A stretch of DNA of 64,000 nt from Neobacillus cucumis (GCF_016908975.1 NZ_JAFBEX010000004.1:186001-250000); one strand, 5' to 3'. Counted from the first letter of the stretch, positions 43,419-56,763 are shown. The notes: generated by a model not told the origin, from the letters alone. Numbers and translations are program-made.

Positions 43419-44039
43419 ATGGACTCAATAATATCAAAATTTTTAAACATACCTACAACTTGTATCTCTGATGTTATGGATGGATTAAATAATATGCATC
43501 CAGCTATTAAACCACTAAAGGAAGAATTCAAGTTTGCCGGCAGGGCATTAACCGTAAAAATTCCGGTTGGGGATAATTTAGCTGTATTAAAAGCGATTAG
43601 AGAAGCAAAGGCAGGAGACGTCATTGTAATTGATGCTAAGGGAGATCAGTATCGAGCTATAGCAGGAGATTTTGTCGTAGGAATGGCTCAGACTCTTGGC
43701 GTGAGTGCCATTGTCGTCGATGGTGTGATCCGTGACGTTGTTGGGATTAAGAACTTAGACTTCCCTGTTTTCTGTAGAGGGACCGCTGTAGCAGCAAGTG
43801 GCAAAGCAGGAGTCGGGGAAATAAACATTCCGATTTCTTGCGGTGGAACATCGGTGAATCCAGGGGATATGATCGTGGGGGATGCTGATGGTGTAGTGGT
43901 CATACCTCAAGCGGAAGCTCAAGAAATCATGGAAAAATCTTTAGAGAAGTTGAAAAAAGATGAAATCAGAGAAATGAAAGTTTCTCGAAATGTGGAAGCA
44001 ATTAAGGAATATTTGGATAACATGCTTTTAAATAAGTAA
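43419..44039 (+). CDS. RraA-like family protein (aldolase/decarboxylase type)
   Basis: 206-aa RraA fold. TCISDVMDGLNNMHPAIKPL, then VVDGVIRDVVGIKNLDFPVF (the Arg-Asp substrate/metal pair) and PGDMIVGDADGVVVIP. Members include 4-hydroxy-4-methyl-2-oxoglutarate aldolase and oxaloacetate decarboxylase. The length (about 206) matches that group, longer than RNase E inhibitor RraA. It is divergent from the transporter and belongs with the cluster: it could cleave or decarboxylate a 2-oxo acid made from the imported compound. AGGAGG precedes the ATG. Confidence 0.82.
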   Translation: MDSIISKFLNIPTTCISDVMDGLNNMHPAIKPLKEEFKFAGRALTVKIPVGDNLAVLKAIREAKAGDVIVIDAKGDQYRAIAGDFVVGMAQTLGVSAIVVDGVIRDVVGIKNLDFPVFCRGTAVAASGKAGVGEINIPISCGGTSVNPGDMIVGDADGVVVIPQAEAQEIMEKSLEKLKKDEIREMKVSRNVEAIKEYLDNMLLNK

Positions 44040-44045
44040 GCAATG

Positions 44046-44076
44046 GTAGGAAGGGGTGCTCCTTCCTACTTTTATT
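44046..44076 (+). terminator. Terminator of the RraA-like gene
   Basis: GTAGGAAGG - GGTGCT - CCTTCCTAC followed by TTTTATTT. Confidence 0.88.
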
Positions 44077-44182
44077 TATAGTTAAAATTTATTTCTAATC
44101 TATTATGGCAATTTATACAATTAAAAAAGCATGGAAGTTTAAAATCTTCAGTGATCAGTATAGGCCAAGATATCCCAGAAAA

Positions 44183-44215
44183 TAAAAAACCGGATAGTCT
44201 CAATAGACTATCCGG
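44183..44215 (-). terminator. Terminator of the orphan histidine kinase gene
   Basis: On the minus strand CCGGATAGTCT - ATTG - AGACTATCCGG, an 11-bp perfect stem, followed by TTTTTTATTTT. Confidence 0.9.
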
Positions 44216-44223
44216 CACTAACA

Positions 44224-45666
44224 TTAGAAATCACTAAAAGAATACTGGGGCAAAATAATTTGAATATGGGTTCCTTTGGAACTGCTGTCTACCACTTTTA
44301 TATCTCCGCGATGTTCAAAAATGATGTTTTTGACAAATGGCAAACCTAAACCTAATCCATCCTTTTTTGAAGAAGTAAACGGGTCAAAAATACTTTCCCA
44401 ATTGTCTGTAGGGATTCCTTTTCCGGAATCTATAAAATCGATTATAATCTTATCGATTTGGATATCAGTCGAAATGATAATTATTCTATCAGATCTTTCT
44501 ATAGGAAAGGCTTCCGAACTATTTTTTATTAAATTGACAAATACTTGCTTTAAGTATGTTTGGTTGGCATATGTTTTAAGCGTTCTATATTTCTTATCAA
44601 AAGTAACCACTACAGAGTTCCTTTTGATAAATTCTTCCGATATATCAATGGCTTGTTCAATAATTTCATTTAGGTCCATCATTTTAAAATCAATTGATTT
44701 ATCTTTTAGATATTCGGTATAATTTTTTATTAGTTCGTCCAATTGCTGTCCAGCGGTTTGAATCATTGCATTCATCTTTTTACCTTCACTTGGTAAAGAG
44801 GGCAACTCATTTAATAATTTAGAAAATCCGTTGATAATTTGCAGAGTATTTTTTACTTCATGTACTAAACTAACGGTGAGATTGCCGGCATTATCGAGTT
44901 TCTTTTGACGCTCCATTAAACGGTTAAAGTTCACGGTTTGAATGGTATGCATTCTTATAAATGAAAAAACAATAATAACAGAAAAAATGATAATGCCAAA
45001 ACTGCTACATAATGCTCCGGTTCCCGGTACAAAGTTTAAAACACCGAAGCTATACAATAAAAAAGTACAAAAGGAAAAGGTGCTCAAAAAATCTTTTAAA
45101 TAGACATTTTGGATTTGTCTCGAAATAATAAAAATGAAGATGATTAAAATAATACAACTACCCAGATGGAGTAAATATAAAAATTGCAATGGTCCATATT
45201 CCGGGAAATAATAATAGATAGAGGAATGCAATATTTTTATTTCCTTTATCCCAATAATTCCAAGTTTAGTCATGTTGATCAGATAGATTAGAAAGCTCCA
45301 TATAACTAAAAAGAACAATACTTTCCGGTTAAAAACGGCTAATAAAAACTGATAACTTCTCTGATTCTTAAAATTGGCTGTATGTTTTTTTATTAGGATA
45401 TAAGCTAAGTAAAAAACAATGGGAACCAAAAAGGTCGGTCCCAATCTAAACAGTCTGAAAAGGAAAGTGATCAGATCTTTTGAAATTACCCCTTTTGTAT
45501 ATAAAACAGCTACATCCAATTGCCAAAAACTAATGAATAGCATATAAAGCAATAAAGCTGTTGCTAATTCCGACCCTTTATATATTTTTATGAGACAAAT
45601 CGCTAAAACGATTGGTATCATACCAATCAAAGCGATTAAACATGCGATGATCAAACCCTTCACCAC
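44224..45666 (-). CDS. Orphan membrane-bound sensor histidine kinase
   Basis: 480-aa protein with seven or more N-terminal helices (residues 1-250) and no extracellular domain, followed by a kinase core. The H-box is NLTVSLVHEVKNTLQIINGF (His in HEVKN), N-box QVFVNLIKNSSEAFPI, G1 IIDFIDSGKGIPTDN and G2 KKDGLGLGLPFVKNI. The layout resembles KinB-type sensors that watch a membrane or lipid cue. No response regulator gene is adjacent, so it may feed a phosphorelay or a distant partner. It lies between the C4-acid cluster and ssrA. Confidence 0.88.
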   Translation of the reverse strand: MVKGLIIACLIALIGMIPIVLAICLIKIYKGSELATALLLYMLFISFWQLDVAVLYTKGVISKDLITFLFRLFRLGPTFLVPIVFYLAYILIKKHTANFKNQRSYQFLLAVFNRKVLFFLVIWSFLIYLINMTKLGIIGIKEIKILHSSIYYYFPEYGPLQFLYLLHLGSCIILIIFIFIISRQIQNVYLKDFLSTFSFCTFLLYSFGVLNFVPGTGALCSSFGIIIFSVIIVFSFIRMHTIQTVNFNRLMERQKKLDNAGNLTVSLVHEVKNTLQIINGFSKLLNELPSLPSEGKKMNAMIQTAGQQLDELIKNYTEYLKDKSIDFKMMDLNEIIEQAIDISEEFIKRNSVVVTFDKKYRTLKTYANQTYLKQVFVNLIKNSSEAFPIERSDRIIIISTDIQIDKIIIDFIDSGKGIPTDNWESIFDPFTSSKKDGLGLGLPFVKNIIFEHRGDIKVVDSSSKGTHIQIILPQYSFSDF

Positions 45667-45893
45667 TTTTATTTTTCTTTTTATACATGCGCAAGCATTA
45701 ACTCTTACGATCTATTTCATGGGGTATATTTAAATAATTATACTAAAGAAAGAATATTAATCATAGGGAAATTATCACAGAATGGAAAGTACAATGCAGA
45801 TTCACTAGAGAATAAAATGATGTTTGAAGAAAGATTTTTTCAAATATAAAAAAGACCAACATATTTCAGCTGGTCTTGTTATCCACCTATGTA

Positions 45894-46529
45894 TGGTGGA
45901 GACGGCGGGACGTGCGTTTCCATGCTTTCGTCATGGCACTGACTATATCTTGAACCTGTTTTAACAGGTCCTCTGGCGTCTTATGCGAAACAAAAATTTA
46001 CCTCTTTCAAAAGGCATGAATTTCGCATCCTAGTACTACCTCCTATAAAGGCAGTCTATAAGTCGATACACGGCTGTTGAATTACTTCACATACCGCTCG
46101 GCATTGCCCTATCGCTAAAGCGACTTAGGTTTCACCGATAAAGCCAGATTATCACTTGTGTGTTACCACACAAGGCGACTAATTACTAATCGAACCCGCG
46201 TCCAAAGATATCGGCACTTAAGCATCTACGAGTGTAGTCGATATATTGGCGTTTCACTGATCCATTTGCCTATCGACCGGCGTCCGGTCAGCTAGCCTGG
46301 TTGTTCTCTTCCTTCATCCTCAGGCGGTGGAATCCGGCGTAGCCCACTTAGAGTGAGTCCGCTACCCTACCACATGGGCGATGGAGGGGCGAACCGCTAA
46401 GCGCTATTAAGCAGCTAAAGCGAAAGTTTTGTTAGTTTTGCCAGTTATGGCTTTGACGTTTTAACGAGGCCGATCCCCTCGACTCGCAACCTAAGCTCAA
46501 ACTACCCCTGTCGAATCCGTAGCGTCCCC
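45894..46529 (-). ncRNA. ssrA: tmRNA (ssrA), interrupted by an intron-like insertion in the T-loop
   Basis: Transfer-messenger RNA for ribosome rescue with SmpB. On the minus strand the 5' end is GGGGACGCTACGGATTCGAC and the 3' end CGTCTCCACCA with an encoded CCA; the two ends pair as the acceptor stem. The tag frame at 46442-46407 reads GKTNKTFALAA and ends TAATAG, preceded by the usual Ala from the tRNA-like part, as in Bacillus tags ending ALAA. The T-arm GCGGGTTCGAT ... TCCCGC is broken by 278 nt. Without it the mature RNA would be 358 nt, the normal Bacillus size. smpB lies directly upstream. Confidence 0.95.
45911..46188 (-). other. Group I intron in the T-loop of tmRNA
   Basis: The 278-nt insertion lies after the sequence GGGTTCGAT of the T-arm. 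The exon before it ends in T and the insertion ends in G, the two-residue rule of group I introns (U before the 5' site, terminal omega-G). Near the 3' end the RNA carries AAGATATAGTC, the conserved P7/P3-side core of many bacterial and phage group I introns; GGTGAAACCTAAG upstream fits the P4 region. It has no reading frame. Joining the flanks restores GGGTTCGATTCCCGC, a perfect T-stem-loop. Secondary structure was not computed, so the subgroup is not assigned. Confidence 0.88.
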
Positions 46530-46634
46530 ATTATAAAATGTGCTCACAATCAGTTAAGATTATTAGCAGCAGACGTTAGGATGCTCCAACGTTTGTAAGA
46601 GCAAGATTGTGTCGCTCACCTTAGCGACAAACTT

Positions 46635-46662
46635 ATTATACCATACTCAGAACATTTTTCAA
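46635..46662 (-). promoter_or_regulatory. Sigma-A promoter of ssrA
   Basis: On the minus strand TTGAAA - 16 nt - TATAAT. The start site would be about 100 nt upstream of the mature 5' end, so a processed leader is predicted, with a hairpin TGTCGCT - AAGGTG - AGCGACA in it. The tail of smpB ends 29 nt upstream of the -35 element. Confidence 0.75.
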
Positions 46663-46690
46663 TTGTAACTATCTGTAAAATAATTTCCAG

Positions 46691-47158
46691 TTACATCTTT
46701 TGACGATCACGGAAAGCCCGCTCAATCTCACGCTTTGCTTCTTTCTGCTTTAACGATTCACGCTTATCATAATTCTTTTTACCCTTCGCTAAACCAATTA
46801 ACACCTTGCAGAAGCCATTTTTTAGATATAACTTTAACGGCACTAGCGCATACCCTGCTTCTTTCGTTTCCCCAAGCAGTTTATTAATTTCACGTTTATG
46901 CAGCAATAGTTTACGTGTTCTTAGTGGATCGTGATTAAAAATATTTCCCTGCTCATATGGACTCACATGCATTCCAAACAAAACAGCTTCGCCATTTTGA
47001 ATTCGTGCATAGGCATCCTTCAAGTTCACCTTACCGGCCCGAATCGACTTAATCTCCGTCCCCTGCAGGACAAGCCCTGCTTCGTATGTTTCTTCGATAA
47101 AATAATCATGGTAAGCCTTTTTGTTTTGTGCAACTACTTTTCCTTCACCTTTTGGCAT
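46691..47158 (-). CDS. smpB: SsrA-binding protein SmpB
   Basis: 155-aa RNA-binding partner of tmRNA. Typical segments are [40 protein letters not shown] and [20 protein letters not shown], with the basic C-terminal tail. The start is set at [14 protein letters not shown], preceded by GAGGTGAAAT; a GTG three codons upstream overlaps the binding site. smpB and ssrA are adjacent as in other Bacillaceae. Confidence 0.97.
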   Translation of the reverse strand: MPKGEGKVVAQNKKAYHDYFIEETYEAGLVLQGTEIKSIRAGKVNLKDAYARIQNGEAVLFGMHVSPYEQGNIFNHDPLRTRKLLLHKREINKLLGETKEAGYALVPLKLYLKNGFCKVLIGLAKGKKNYDKRESLKQKEAKREIERAFRDRQKM

Positions 47159-47364
47159 ATATTTCACCTCAACTCTATGGACTTATTTTAGCAGAATTAG
47201 ATAGCGTGTACAATGAGAAAGGCGTTAGCCCCATTTAACACAATGATTCATTATCCCCAATAAACTTCATTTCGTTTTCTTCTTGTTTGCCAGGTAGGGA
47301 CTGCATTTCTAGAGATTCCTTTAACTCGGCTCTATTATAACTGATGGTTTATTCGCTATGTTTG

Positions 47365-47575
47365 TAAAATAAACGGGAAAATTCCGTTTAAATTGGGAAA
47401 TACCCATATTTCCTTTAAAATAAAGGAAGTTTTTCCGTTTATATTATCCAAATCTTTTGATTTTGTCTTATTTAGAGCAGTTAAGCGGAATTTCTCCGCT
47501 TATATTTGCTTCTAACCCTTCTCTTTATACAATAGCCGGAAATTCTCCGCCTATGAATTCTCATAGTTATACGAA
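47365..47575. repeat. Array of CGGAA hairpins, inverted partner of the 40.25-kb array
   Basis: Reads as the reverse complement of 40249-40455, including TAAACGGGAAAATTCCGTTT, AGGAAGTTTTTCCGT, GCGGAATTTCTCCGC and the end CCGCCTATGAATTCTCAT. It occupies most of the 690-bp gap between smpB and rnr. The rest of the gap (47170-47360 and 47580-47750) shows no gene. Confidence 0.88.
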
Positions 47576-47755
47576 AATCAACTATAAATAATAACAGAGA
47601 ATTATTGAAAAATAGCACAATTTTTAACAGTAGGTTTAGAAAATAAAATTGCAATCCCAATCAGCAAGTACATAAATCATTTTACATTATTTTTATAATA
47701 CTGAAACAACGCCTTTCGGTTAAAACCTCACAAACGACTTTAAATCATAGAAAAT

Positions 47756-47797
47756 AGACCATTCCGATTAGGCGAAATGGTCTGAGATTTTTTTTAT
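47756..47797. terminator. Terminator near the rnr end
   Basis: AGACCATT - CCGATTAGGCGA - AATGGTCT followed on the plus strand by an 8-nt T-run; on the minus strand, where rnr ends 55-95 bp before it, the T-run is weaker. It may work in both directions. Confidence 0.6.
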
Positions 47798-47851
47798 TTT
47801 GGGTATAACTCCCCGTGAAGAGAACCCGTTACTAAAAAATGTTCCTTCATA

Positions 47852-50221
47852 TTATTTATTTCTCCGTTTCCGGCTCTTGGACTTCGGTACGTTATCGTAA
47901 AATTTACGTTTGTTTTTCGATTTGCTGCCTCCGCCTTGACCGCCACCAGATTCAGACCTTTGACCATTTCGGCTGCGTCCTCCTTGCTTGCCTTCGCCTT
48001 GCTGCTTATTTCGACGCGGCTTACGAGTATCGCTGCCAGTGCTAAAGACTCTCGTTGTGTCCGATCTTTCTCGGCGGGTTCCCTTCATGCCGACAATTTC
48101 AAAATCAATCGAACGCTCGTCTTTATTTACTTTTACCACACGAACGGTAATTTCATCACCAATTCGGAATACATTTCCCGTGCGCTCGCCAATCATTGCA
48201 TAATGACGCTCGTCAAACCGATAATAATCATCTGTCATGTAGCTGACATGAACAAGACCTTCAATCGTGTTTGGCAGTTCCACAAACATTCCGAAGTTTG
48301 TCACGGAGCTGATAATGCCATCATATTCGACGCCAATCTTATCTTCCATATACTCCGCTTTCTTCAATTCATCCGTTTCACGCTCCGCATCAACGGCACG
48401 GCGCTCCATTTTCGAAGAATGCTCGGCAATCTCAGGTAAGCGGGCATTCCATTTTTCCTGCGTGGTCGAATCGATTTTTCCTTCAATTAAGTAGGTACGG
48501 ATTAAGCGATGGACAATCGTATCCGGATAACGACGAATCGGCGAGGTGAAATGAGTGTAAAACTCAGTCGATAAGCCAAAGTGTCCAAGACTCTCAGGAT
48601 AATATTTTGCCTGCTGCATCGAACGGAGCATGACTGTCGAAATCACCATTTCTTCTGGTTTGCCTTGCACCTCTTCAATAATTTCCTGCAGTGCACGTGG
48701 ATGAACATCGTTAGCCGTTCCTTTTACGATATAACCAAAATTCGTGATAAACTCGAAAAACCTTCGTAATTTATCTTCCTTTGGATCCTCGTGAATACGG
48801 TAAATAAACGGAACTTCCATCCAGTGAAAATGCTCCGCTACCGTTTCATTCGCTGCTAACATAAATTCTTCTATTAACCGTTCCGCAACAGAACGTTCCC
48901 GTAAGACAACATCTGTTGGTTTTCCTTCATCATCGACTAAAACCTTTGATTCTTTAAAATCGAAATCGATGGCACCGCGCTTCATTCGTTTGTTTCTAAG
49001 AACTTCTGCAAGTTCTTCCATTAATTCAAACATTGGTACAAGCGATTCATACCTGGCACGTGTTTCTTCATCTTTGTCCGTGAGAATCCGATTGACATCA
49101 TAGTAAGTCATCCGCTCAGTTGTTTTAATCACACTTTGAAAAATTTCATGTGAAACAACGGTACCTTCTGATGAAATTTCCATTTCACATGACAATACAA
49201 GGCGATCTACCTTAGGATTTAAGGAGCAAATTCCATTGGAGAGGCGGTGTGGGATCATCGGAATGACTCGGTCTACTAAATAAACACTTGTGGCCCGGTC
49301 CTCTGCTTCCACGTCAATCGGTGTACCCTCTTTAACGTAATAGCTGACATCGGCAATGTGTACGCCCAGCTTATAGTTGCCGTTTTCTAATTTTGTAACG
49401 GTAACCGCATCATCTAAGTCCTTGGCGTCTGCACCATCAATCGTCACGATTGTCTCGTTCCTTAAGTCACGGCGATTGGCTAGTTCACTTTCATCAATTG
49501 TATCAGGTGTCTCATTGGCTTGGTTTAATACATCATCAGGAAAGGCCATTGGCAGTCCGTGCTTATGTATGACTGAGAGAATGTCTACACCTGGGTCATT
49601 TTTATGCCCAAGTACTTGAATTATTTCTCCTTCGGCACTTTTTCGACCATCAGGGTACGTAACAAGTTTTACGACCACTTTATGTCCTTCTACTGCTCCT
49701 TTAGATGCATTCTTCGGAATAAAGATATCGTTGGCAAACTTTTTATCATCTGGTATGACAAAACCAAAACTTTTGCTCTCGACATAGGTCCCCACGATTT
49801 GTTGAACACCGCGTTCAATAATCCGAATAATGCTTCCTTCACGGCGAGTACCAGATGTTTCTGAAGATACACGCGCAAGGACTGTATCTCCATGCATAGC
49901 CGTGTTCGTTTCATTCGGCGGGATAAAAATATCATCCATACCTGGTTCATCTGGTACCACAAATGCAAATCCTTTGGCATGGCCAATTAATTTACCTCGG
50001 ATTAAGTTCATTTTTTGCGGCAGTCCGTAACGGTTGCTGCGCGTGCGTACCACTAGACCCTTTTCTTCCATTTGGACAAGAGCTTTGACAAATTCTTTAA
50101 AATCGCCGGAGTCTCTTATCCCAAATGCCTCTTCAAGCTCTTGTACCGTTAGTGGTTTATAGGCTTCATCTTTCATATATTGCAAAAGCTTATTAATGTG
50201 CTTTTGAATGTTATCTTCCAT
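47852..50221 (-). CDS. rnr: Ribonuclease R
   Basis: 789-aa 3'-5' exoribonuclease for structured RNA and, with SmpB-tmRNA, non-stop mRNA decay. Winged-helix N-terminus and cold-shock domains (residues about 60-230), then the RNB catalytic block with [16 protein letters not shown] (metal Asp cluster) at about 265-280 and [19 protein letters not shown]. The S1 domain has [20 protein letters not shown], and the basic Arg/Gly-rich tail covers the last 70 residues. It is co-oriented with est (28 bp upstream) and secG. Confidence 0.97.
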   Translation of the reverse strand: MEDNIQKHINKLLQYMKDEAYKPLTVQELEEAFGIRDSGDFKEFVKALVQMEEKGLVVRTRSNRYGLPQKMNLIRGKLIGHAKGFAFVVPDEPGMDDIFIPPNETNTAMHGDTVLARVSSETSGTRREGSIIRIIERGVQQIVGTYVESKSFGFVIPDDKKFANDIFIPKNASKGAVEGHKVVVKLVTYPDGRKSAEGEIIQVLGHKNDPGVDILSVIHKHGLPMAFPDDVLNQANETPDTIDESELANRRDLRNETIVTIDGADAKDLDDAVTVTKLENGNYKLGVHIADVSYYVKEGTPIDVEAEDRATSVYLVDRVIPMIPHRLSNGICSLNPKVDRLVLSCEMEISSEGTVVSHEIFQSVIKTTERMTYYDVNRILTDKDEETRARYESLVPMFELMEELAEVLRNKRMKRGAIDFDFKESKVLVDDEGKPTDVVLRERSVAERLIEEFMLAANETVAEHFHWMEVPFIYRIHEDPKEDKLRRFFEFITNFGYIVKGTANDVHPRALQEIIEEVQGKPEEMVISTVMLRSMQQAKYYPESLGHFGLSTEFYTHFTSPIRRYPDTIVHRLIRTYLIEGKIDSTTQEKWNARLPEIAEHSSKMERRAVDAERETDELKKAEYMEDKIGVEYDGIISSVTNFGMFVELPNTIEGLVHVSYMTDDYYRFDERHYAMIGERTGNVFRIGDEITVRVVKVNKDERSIDFEIVGMKGTRRERSDTTRVFSTGSDTRKPRRNKQQGEGKQGGRSRNGQRSESGGGQGGGSKSKNKRKFYDNVPKSKSRKRRNK

Positions 50222-50248
50222 TCAATTCCCTCCTTTTGTGGGTGTTTT

Positions 50249-50995
50249 TTATTCGTGCCAATTGAGTTTTTCCAAAAAGGCATATACATCCTCGTGCAGC
50301 TGCTCCCGCTCTTTATCAAGTGTAATCACGTGACCAGATTCTTCATACCATTTAATTTCCTTTTCGGTCGATTCGATATTGTTATAGATGATATTTGCAC
50401 TTTCGGTATTAATCATGTTGTCATGGCGGGCCTGAACAACGAATGTAGGAGCATAAACCATATCTACATTTTCACGAACGTCGGCAATTAATTGCTGTAG
50501 TGCCTTTAATGTTTTCATCGGTGATTTTTGGAATTCTTTCATTTCTTCTTCGATTTGCTCAGTTGGTTTTCCTTCATATCTTTTATATTCGCGAGCATAT
50601 TCGAGAATTCCTTGGTACATGACCTCTTCACTTTTGATAAACATGGGGGCACACATCGGTATAATGGCTTTTATAGGTACAGTGTATCCCAATTTCAAAG
50701 AAAATACGCCGCCAAGTGAAAGACCAGCGACTGCAATTTCATCATGTCCTTTATTTTTTAAAAATTGATAGCCATTTATGACGTCCTGCCACCAATCTTC
50801 AGGACCTGTATGGACGAGTTCTTCCGGCGGTACGCCGTGTCCTTTATAGTGCGGGGCATGGCAGGTATACCCCTTTTTTTCTAGGAATCGGCCCAGCATC
50901 CGGACATCGGCTGAGTTGCCAGTGAATCCGTGCAGCAGCAAGACGGCTCGTTTTCCTCCTTCAAAAGTAAATGGTTTCGGTGGTGCTACTTTCAT
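50249..50995 (-). CDS. est: Carboxylesterase (Est30/YvaK type)
   Basis: 248-aa alpha/beta hydrolase. The oxyanion/cap signature [18 protein letters not shown], nucleophile elbow GLSLGGVF (Ser), the acid residue in [15 protein letters not shown] and [12 protein letters not shown] (catalytic His) match the thermostable Est30 family, which splits short-chain esters. The start is set at [14 protein letters not shown], preceded by AAAGGAG. The 41 upstream codons lack the family sequence. It is part of the secG-est-rnr segment. Confidence 0.9.
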   Translation of the reverse strand: MKVAPPKPFTFEGGKRAVLLLHGFTGNSADVRMLGRFLEKKGYTCHAPHYKGHGVPPEELVHTGPEDWWQDVINGYQFLKNKGHDEIAVAGLSLGGVFSLKLGYTVPIKAIIPMCAPMFIKSEEVMYQGILEYAREYKRYEGKPTEQIEEEMKEFQKSPMKTLKALQQLIADVRENVDMVYAPTFVVQARHDNMINTESANIIYNNIESTEKEIKWYEESGHVITLDKEREQLHEDVYAFLEKLNWHE

Positions 50996-51139
50996 CTTAA
51001 AAACTCCTTTGAATTCTATTGCTTCTATTAGTTTAAGCATTAAAAGAGGTAACATTCCAGAAAAAAGGCTTGTGTGAGGGGATTTAGTAGATTTAAACGA
51101 AGAAAGAGTTTGGTTCAAACACTTAGCTGTTTTGGGATT

Positions 51140-51255
51140 CCGCCGACTTTTGGGATATTTCCGCTTACTTGAACAGTAATGCGCCGAAATTTGAATTAAT
51201 TTCCACCGACCTTTGGATTAATTCCGCCGAATTTAAAAATAATTCCTCCGAACTC
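51140..51255. repeat. Short 21-bp-period array with CCGA cores
   Basis: TTCCGCCGA-like cores recur with CCGA at 51143, 51184, 51206, 51227 and 51248, plus TTCCGCTTA at 51158, giving steps of about 21 bp (41 = two steps). Consensus TTCCnCCGAnTTTnnnnTAA. It fills the gap between est and secG; no gene is here. Confidence 0.75.
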
Positions 51256-51285
51256 AGCTTTTCATATCCCATCCTAAAAAAACAA

Positions 51286-51313
51286 AAAACCTAACGATGG
51301 TCGCCAGGTTTGT
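51286..51313 (-). terminator. Terminator of secG
   Basis: On the minus strand ACCTGGCGACC - AT - CGTTAGGT pairs imperfectly and is followed by TTTTTTG. Confidence 0.65.
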
Positions 51314-51317
51314 ATGT

Positions 51318-51551
51318 TTATATTTTAAAATAAGAAACTGCTAGGGCAAGTAAGAAAAATAATACCGATAAGACAATCGTAATACGATGCAGAATCAAGT
51401 CAATTCCCCGTGCCTTTTGCTTGCCGAATAATGTTTCCGCACCGCCAGAAATCGCACCAGATAAGCCTGCGCTCTTGCCTGATTGTAGTAAAACTACCGC
51501 AATCAACGCAATACTGACAATTACTAATAATGTTACAACCAATGCATGCAT
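51318..51551 (-). CDS. secG: Preprotein translocase subunit SecG
   Basis: 77-aa accessory subunit of the SecYEG channel. Two helices flank the conserved loop [20 protein letters not shown], then [10 protein letters not shown]. The start is the internal Met ([10 protein letters not shown]), preceded by AGGAGGTGG at ideal spacing. Own terminator on both sides. Confidence 0.94.
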   Translation of the reverse strand: MHALVVTLLVIVSIALIAVVLLQSGKSAGLSGAISGGAETLFGKQKARGIDLILHRITIVLSVLFFLLALAVSYFKI

Positions 51552-51655
51552 GTAAGCCACCTCCTGTTAGACGTACAGTTCACAGTATATTAAATTTACC
51601 ATACTCTCGTCCTTTAGACAATAGTCGTAATTGTGACAGCCGCCCTTAGACAGTA

Positions 51656-51690
51656 AAAACCTCCAGACTCATAGCCTGGAGGTTTTATAA
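51656..51690 (-). terminator. Terminator of eno
   Basis: On the minus strand AAAACCTCCAG - GCTATGAGT - CTGGAGGTTTTT, 11-bp stem. Confidence 0.9.
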
Positions 51691-51697
51691 AGAAGAA

Positions 51698-55427
<3,730 letters not shown>

Positions 55428-55442
55428 TCCGTTTAAACAGAC

Positions 55443-56627
55443 TTATTTATCGTTTAACGCAACAACGCCAGGAAGTGCTTTACCTTCCATAAACTCAAGT
55501 GACGCACCGCCACCAGTTGAAATATGGCTCATTTTGTTTGCTAAATCGAACTTTTCAACTGCTGCTGCAGAGTCTCCGCCGCCAATGACAGAATATGTAC
55601 CTTCTGATTGAGCAAGTGCTTCAGCCACAGCTTTTGTACCACCAGCAAACTTGTCAATTTCGAATACACCCATAGGTCCATTCCAAATAACTAGCTTCGA
55701 GTTTTTGATGACATCACTGTAAATTTCTCTTGTTTTTGGTCCGATATCAAGTGCTTCCCAATCAGCTGGAATTTCTTCGATTGAAACCACTTTTGAATTG
55801 GCATCTGCTGAGAAATCATCAGCAACAACTACATCAACCGGCATAAGGAAGTTAACACCTTTTTGTTTTGCTTTTTCAATGAAAGAATTAGCAAGATCAA
55901 GTTTATCCGCTTCTAACAGTGATTTACCAACTTCATGACCTTGGGCTTTCACAAATGTATAAGCTAAACCGCCGCCAATAATGAGGTTGTCAACTAATTC
56001 TAGAAGGTTCTCAATAACACCGATTTTATCCTTTACCTTAGCACCACCGATGATCGCTGTAAAAGGACGTTCAGGATTAGAAAGAGCTTTACCAAGAACA
56101 TCAAGTTCTTTTTCCATTAAAAAGCCGGAAACAGCTGGTAAGTAGTGAGCAATACCTTCAGTTGAAGCATGGGCACGGTGTGCTGCACCGAATGCATCAT
56201 TTACATATACATCTGCAAGTTCAGCAAAGTTTTTAGCTAATTCAGCATCGTTCTTTTCTTCTCCAGGATAGAAGCGAACATTTTCAAGTAGAAGAACGTC
56301 GCCTTCATTCATGGTATCAATGATCGCTTTAACAGAATCCCCATATGCTTCGTCAGCTTTCTTCACTTCTTTACCTAGAATCTCAGAAAGTCTTACACCA
56401 ACTGGAGTCAGGCGCATTTCTTCTACTACTTGACCTTTCGGACGGCCGAAATGGCTTGCTAAGATTACTTTTGCCCCTTGTTCTACTAAGTATTGAATTG
56501 TTGGAACTGCTGCACGAATCCGTGTTTCATCTGTAATTTTTCCATCTTGCATTGGAACGTTAAAATCAACGCGGCAAAAAACGCGTTTGCCTTTTACATC
56601 GATATCCTTAAGTGTTTTCTTGTTCAT
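55443..56627 (-). CDS. pgk: Phosphoglycerate kinase
   Basis: 394-aa enzyme, length identical to Bacillus subtilis Pgk. [44 protein letters not shown] and [12 protein letters not shown] are conserved. The start is [16 protein letters not shown] with GGAGGTCC before it; the 21 upstream codons are not family sequence. Confidence 0.98.
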   Translation of the reverse strand: MNKKTLKDIDVKGKRVFCRVDFNVPMQDGKITDETRIRAAVPTIQYLVEQGAKVILASHFGRPKGQVVEEMRLTPVGVRLSEILGKEVKKADEAYGDSVKAIIDTMNEGDVLLLENVRFYPGEEKNDAELAKNFAELADVYVNDAFGAAHRAHASTEGIAHYLPAVSGFLMEKELDVLGKALSNPERPFTAIIGGAKVKDKIGVIENLLELVDNLIIGGGLAYTFVKAQGHEVGKSLLEADKLDLANSFIEKAKQKGVNFLMPVDVVVADDFSADANSKVVSIEEIPADWEALDIGPKTREIYSDVIKNSKLVIWNGPMGVFEIDKFAGGTKAVAEALAQSEGTYSVIGGGDSAAAVEKFDLANKMSHISTGGGASLEFMEGKALPGVVALNDK

Positions 56628-56698
56628 GTGTAAAGGACCTCCATTATGCGCGGTGTCATGACAACCGCTCGAATATTGTCGAAAGCTCATAAATCAAA

Positions 56699-56734
56699 CA
56701 AAAAAGGAGGGGGAATCTTCCCCGCTCCCCTTTG
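56699..56734 (-). terminator. Terminator between gapA and pgk
   Basis: On the minus strand AAGGGGAGCGGGGAA - GATT - CCCCCTCCTTTTTT forms a GC-rich stem with a T-run. It separates the cggR-gapA unit from pgk and allows gapA to be expressed at a different level. Confidence 0.85.
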
Positions 56735-56763
56735 GAAAACATTAAATTATTTAATCTTAAGGA

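Noticed and set aside
45894-46529. Two-piece (permuted) tmRNA
   Set aside because: 5' and 3' ends are in the normal order and the gap lies in the T-loop, not at the permutation site; the insert has group I features.
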